A stretch of DNA of 64,000 bases from Atrina japonica. Taxonomy: Eukaryota > Mollusca > Bivalvia > Pterioida > Pinnidae. Under the pieces are notes generated by a model. That model had not been told where the DNA came from, did not search any database, and worked only from the letters and a program-made list of their open reading frames with translations. Location: NCBI GenBank assembly GCA_030159075.1, contig BROG01000445.1, positions 521,001 through 585,000 of the forward strand, given 5' to 3'. Positions 63,968 through 64,000 of this stretch are shown here, one piece after another (positions within the stretch are counted from its first letter, which is position 1; every line of letters starts with the position of its first letter). Position numbers and translations under genes: made by a program.

Positions 63968-64000
63968 TGTGACCGGTCCACGGGGGATGCTTACTCCTCC
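63968..64000 (-). repeat. Repeat family E, copy 6, cut by the window edge
   Basis: 'GGAGGAGTAAGCATCCCCCG' on the minus strand, followed by 'TGGACCGGTCACA'. The rest lies outside the window. Confidence 0.7.

Overview
This is intron-rich, AT-rich animal DNA. Three protein-coding genes can be rebuilt exon by exon with matching GT-AG splice phases. The dispersed repeats (tRNA-headed SINEs, elements carrying a 'GAGGCCCATGGGCC' core, and the 'GCCCCCTTCG...GAAGGAGGGGC' element) together with a secreted GH9 cellulase point to a mollusc, most likely a bivalve. That taxonomic call rests on general knowledge of such genomes, and the species cannot be fixed from the sequence.

Layout. (1) 1185-17295, plus strand: ten exons of NAGPA, the lysosomal 'uncovering enzyme' (N-acetylglucosamine-1-phosphodiester alpha-N-acetylglucosaminidase). 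It is complete to its stop codon, but the signal-peptide exon was not found. (2) 17296-27225: intergenic, filled with decayed repeats, a pogo/Tigger-like element, SINEs and microsatellites. (3) 27226-43876, minus strand: a complete secreted GH9 endoglucanase of 981 residues. It has a predicted TATA/Inr promoter and non-coding leader exon, three carbohydrate-binding-like modules, a Pro/Ala/Ser/Thr repeat linker and an intact catalytic domain. (4) 43877-55187: gene-poor DNA with SINEs nested at one site, a long TIR element and large microsatellites. (5) 55410-63625, minus strand and running off the right edge: the last eight exons of a CYP4-family cytochrome P450, with a TAG codon inside one exon.

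The three genes are not an operon-like system. They act separately: lysosomal enzyme tagging in the Golgi, extracellular cellulose digestion, and membrane-bound fatty-acid or xenobiotic oxidation. What links them is heavy remodelling of their introns by repeats, often exactly at splice sites. In NAGPA intron 3 an 18-copy minisatellite has each monomer carrying a copy of the true splice acceptor. In intron 5 a SINE sits 16 nt upstream of exon 6. In intron 9 a pyrimidine tract of about 260 nt starts just after the donor. In the GH9 gene an (AAT)n run is fused to a donor. In the P450 the premature TAG itself forms an in-frame AG acceptor.

All protein identities come from reading translated exons against remembered family features. 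No database search was run.
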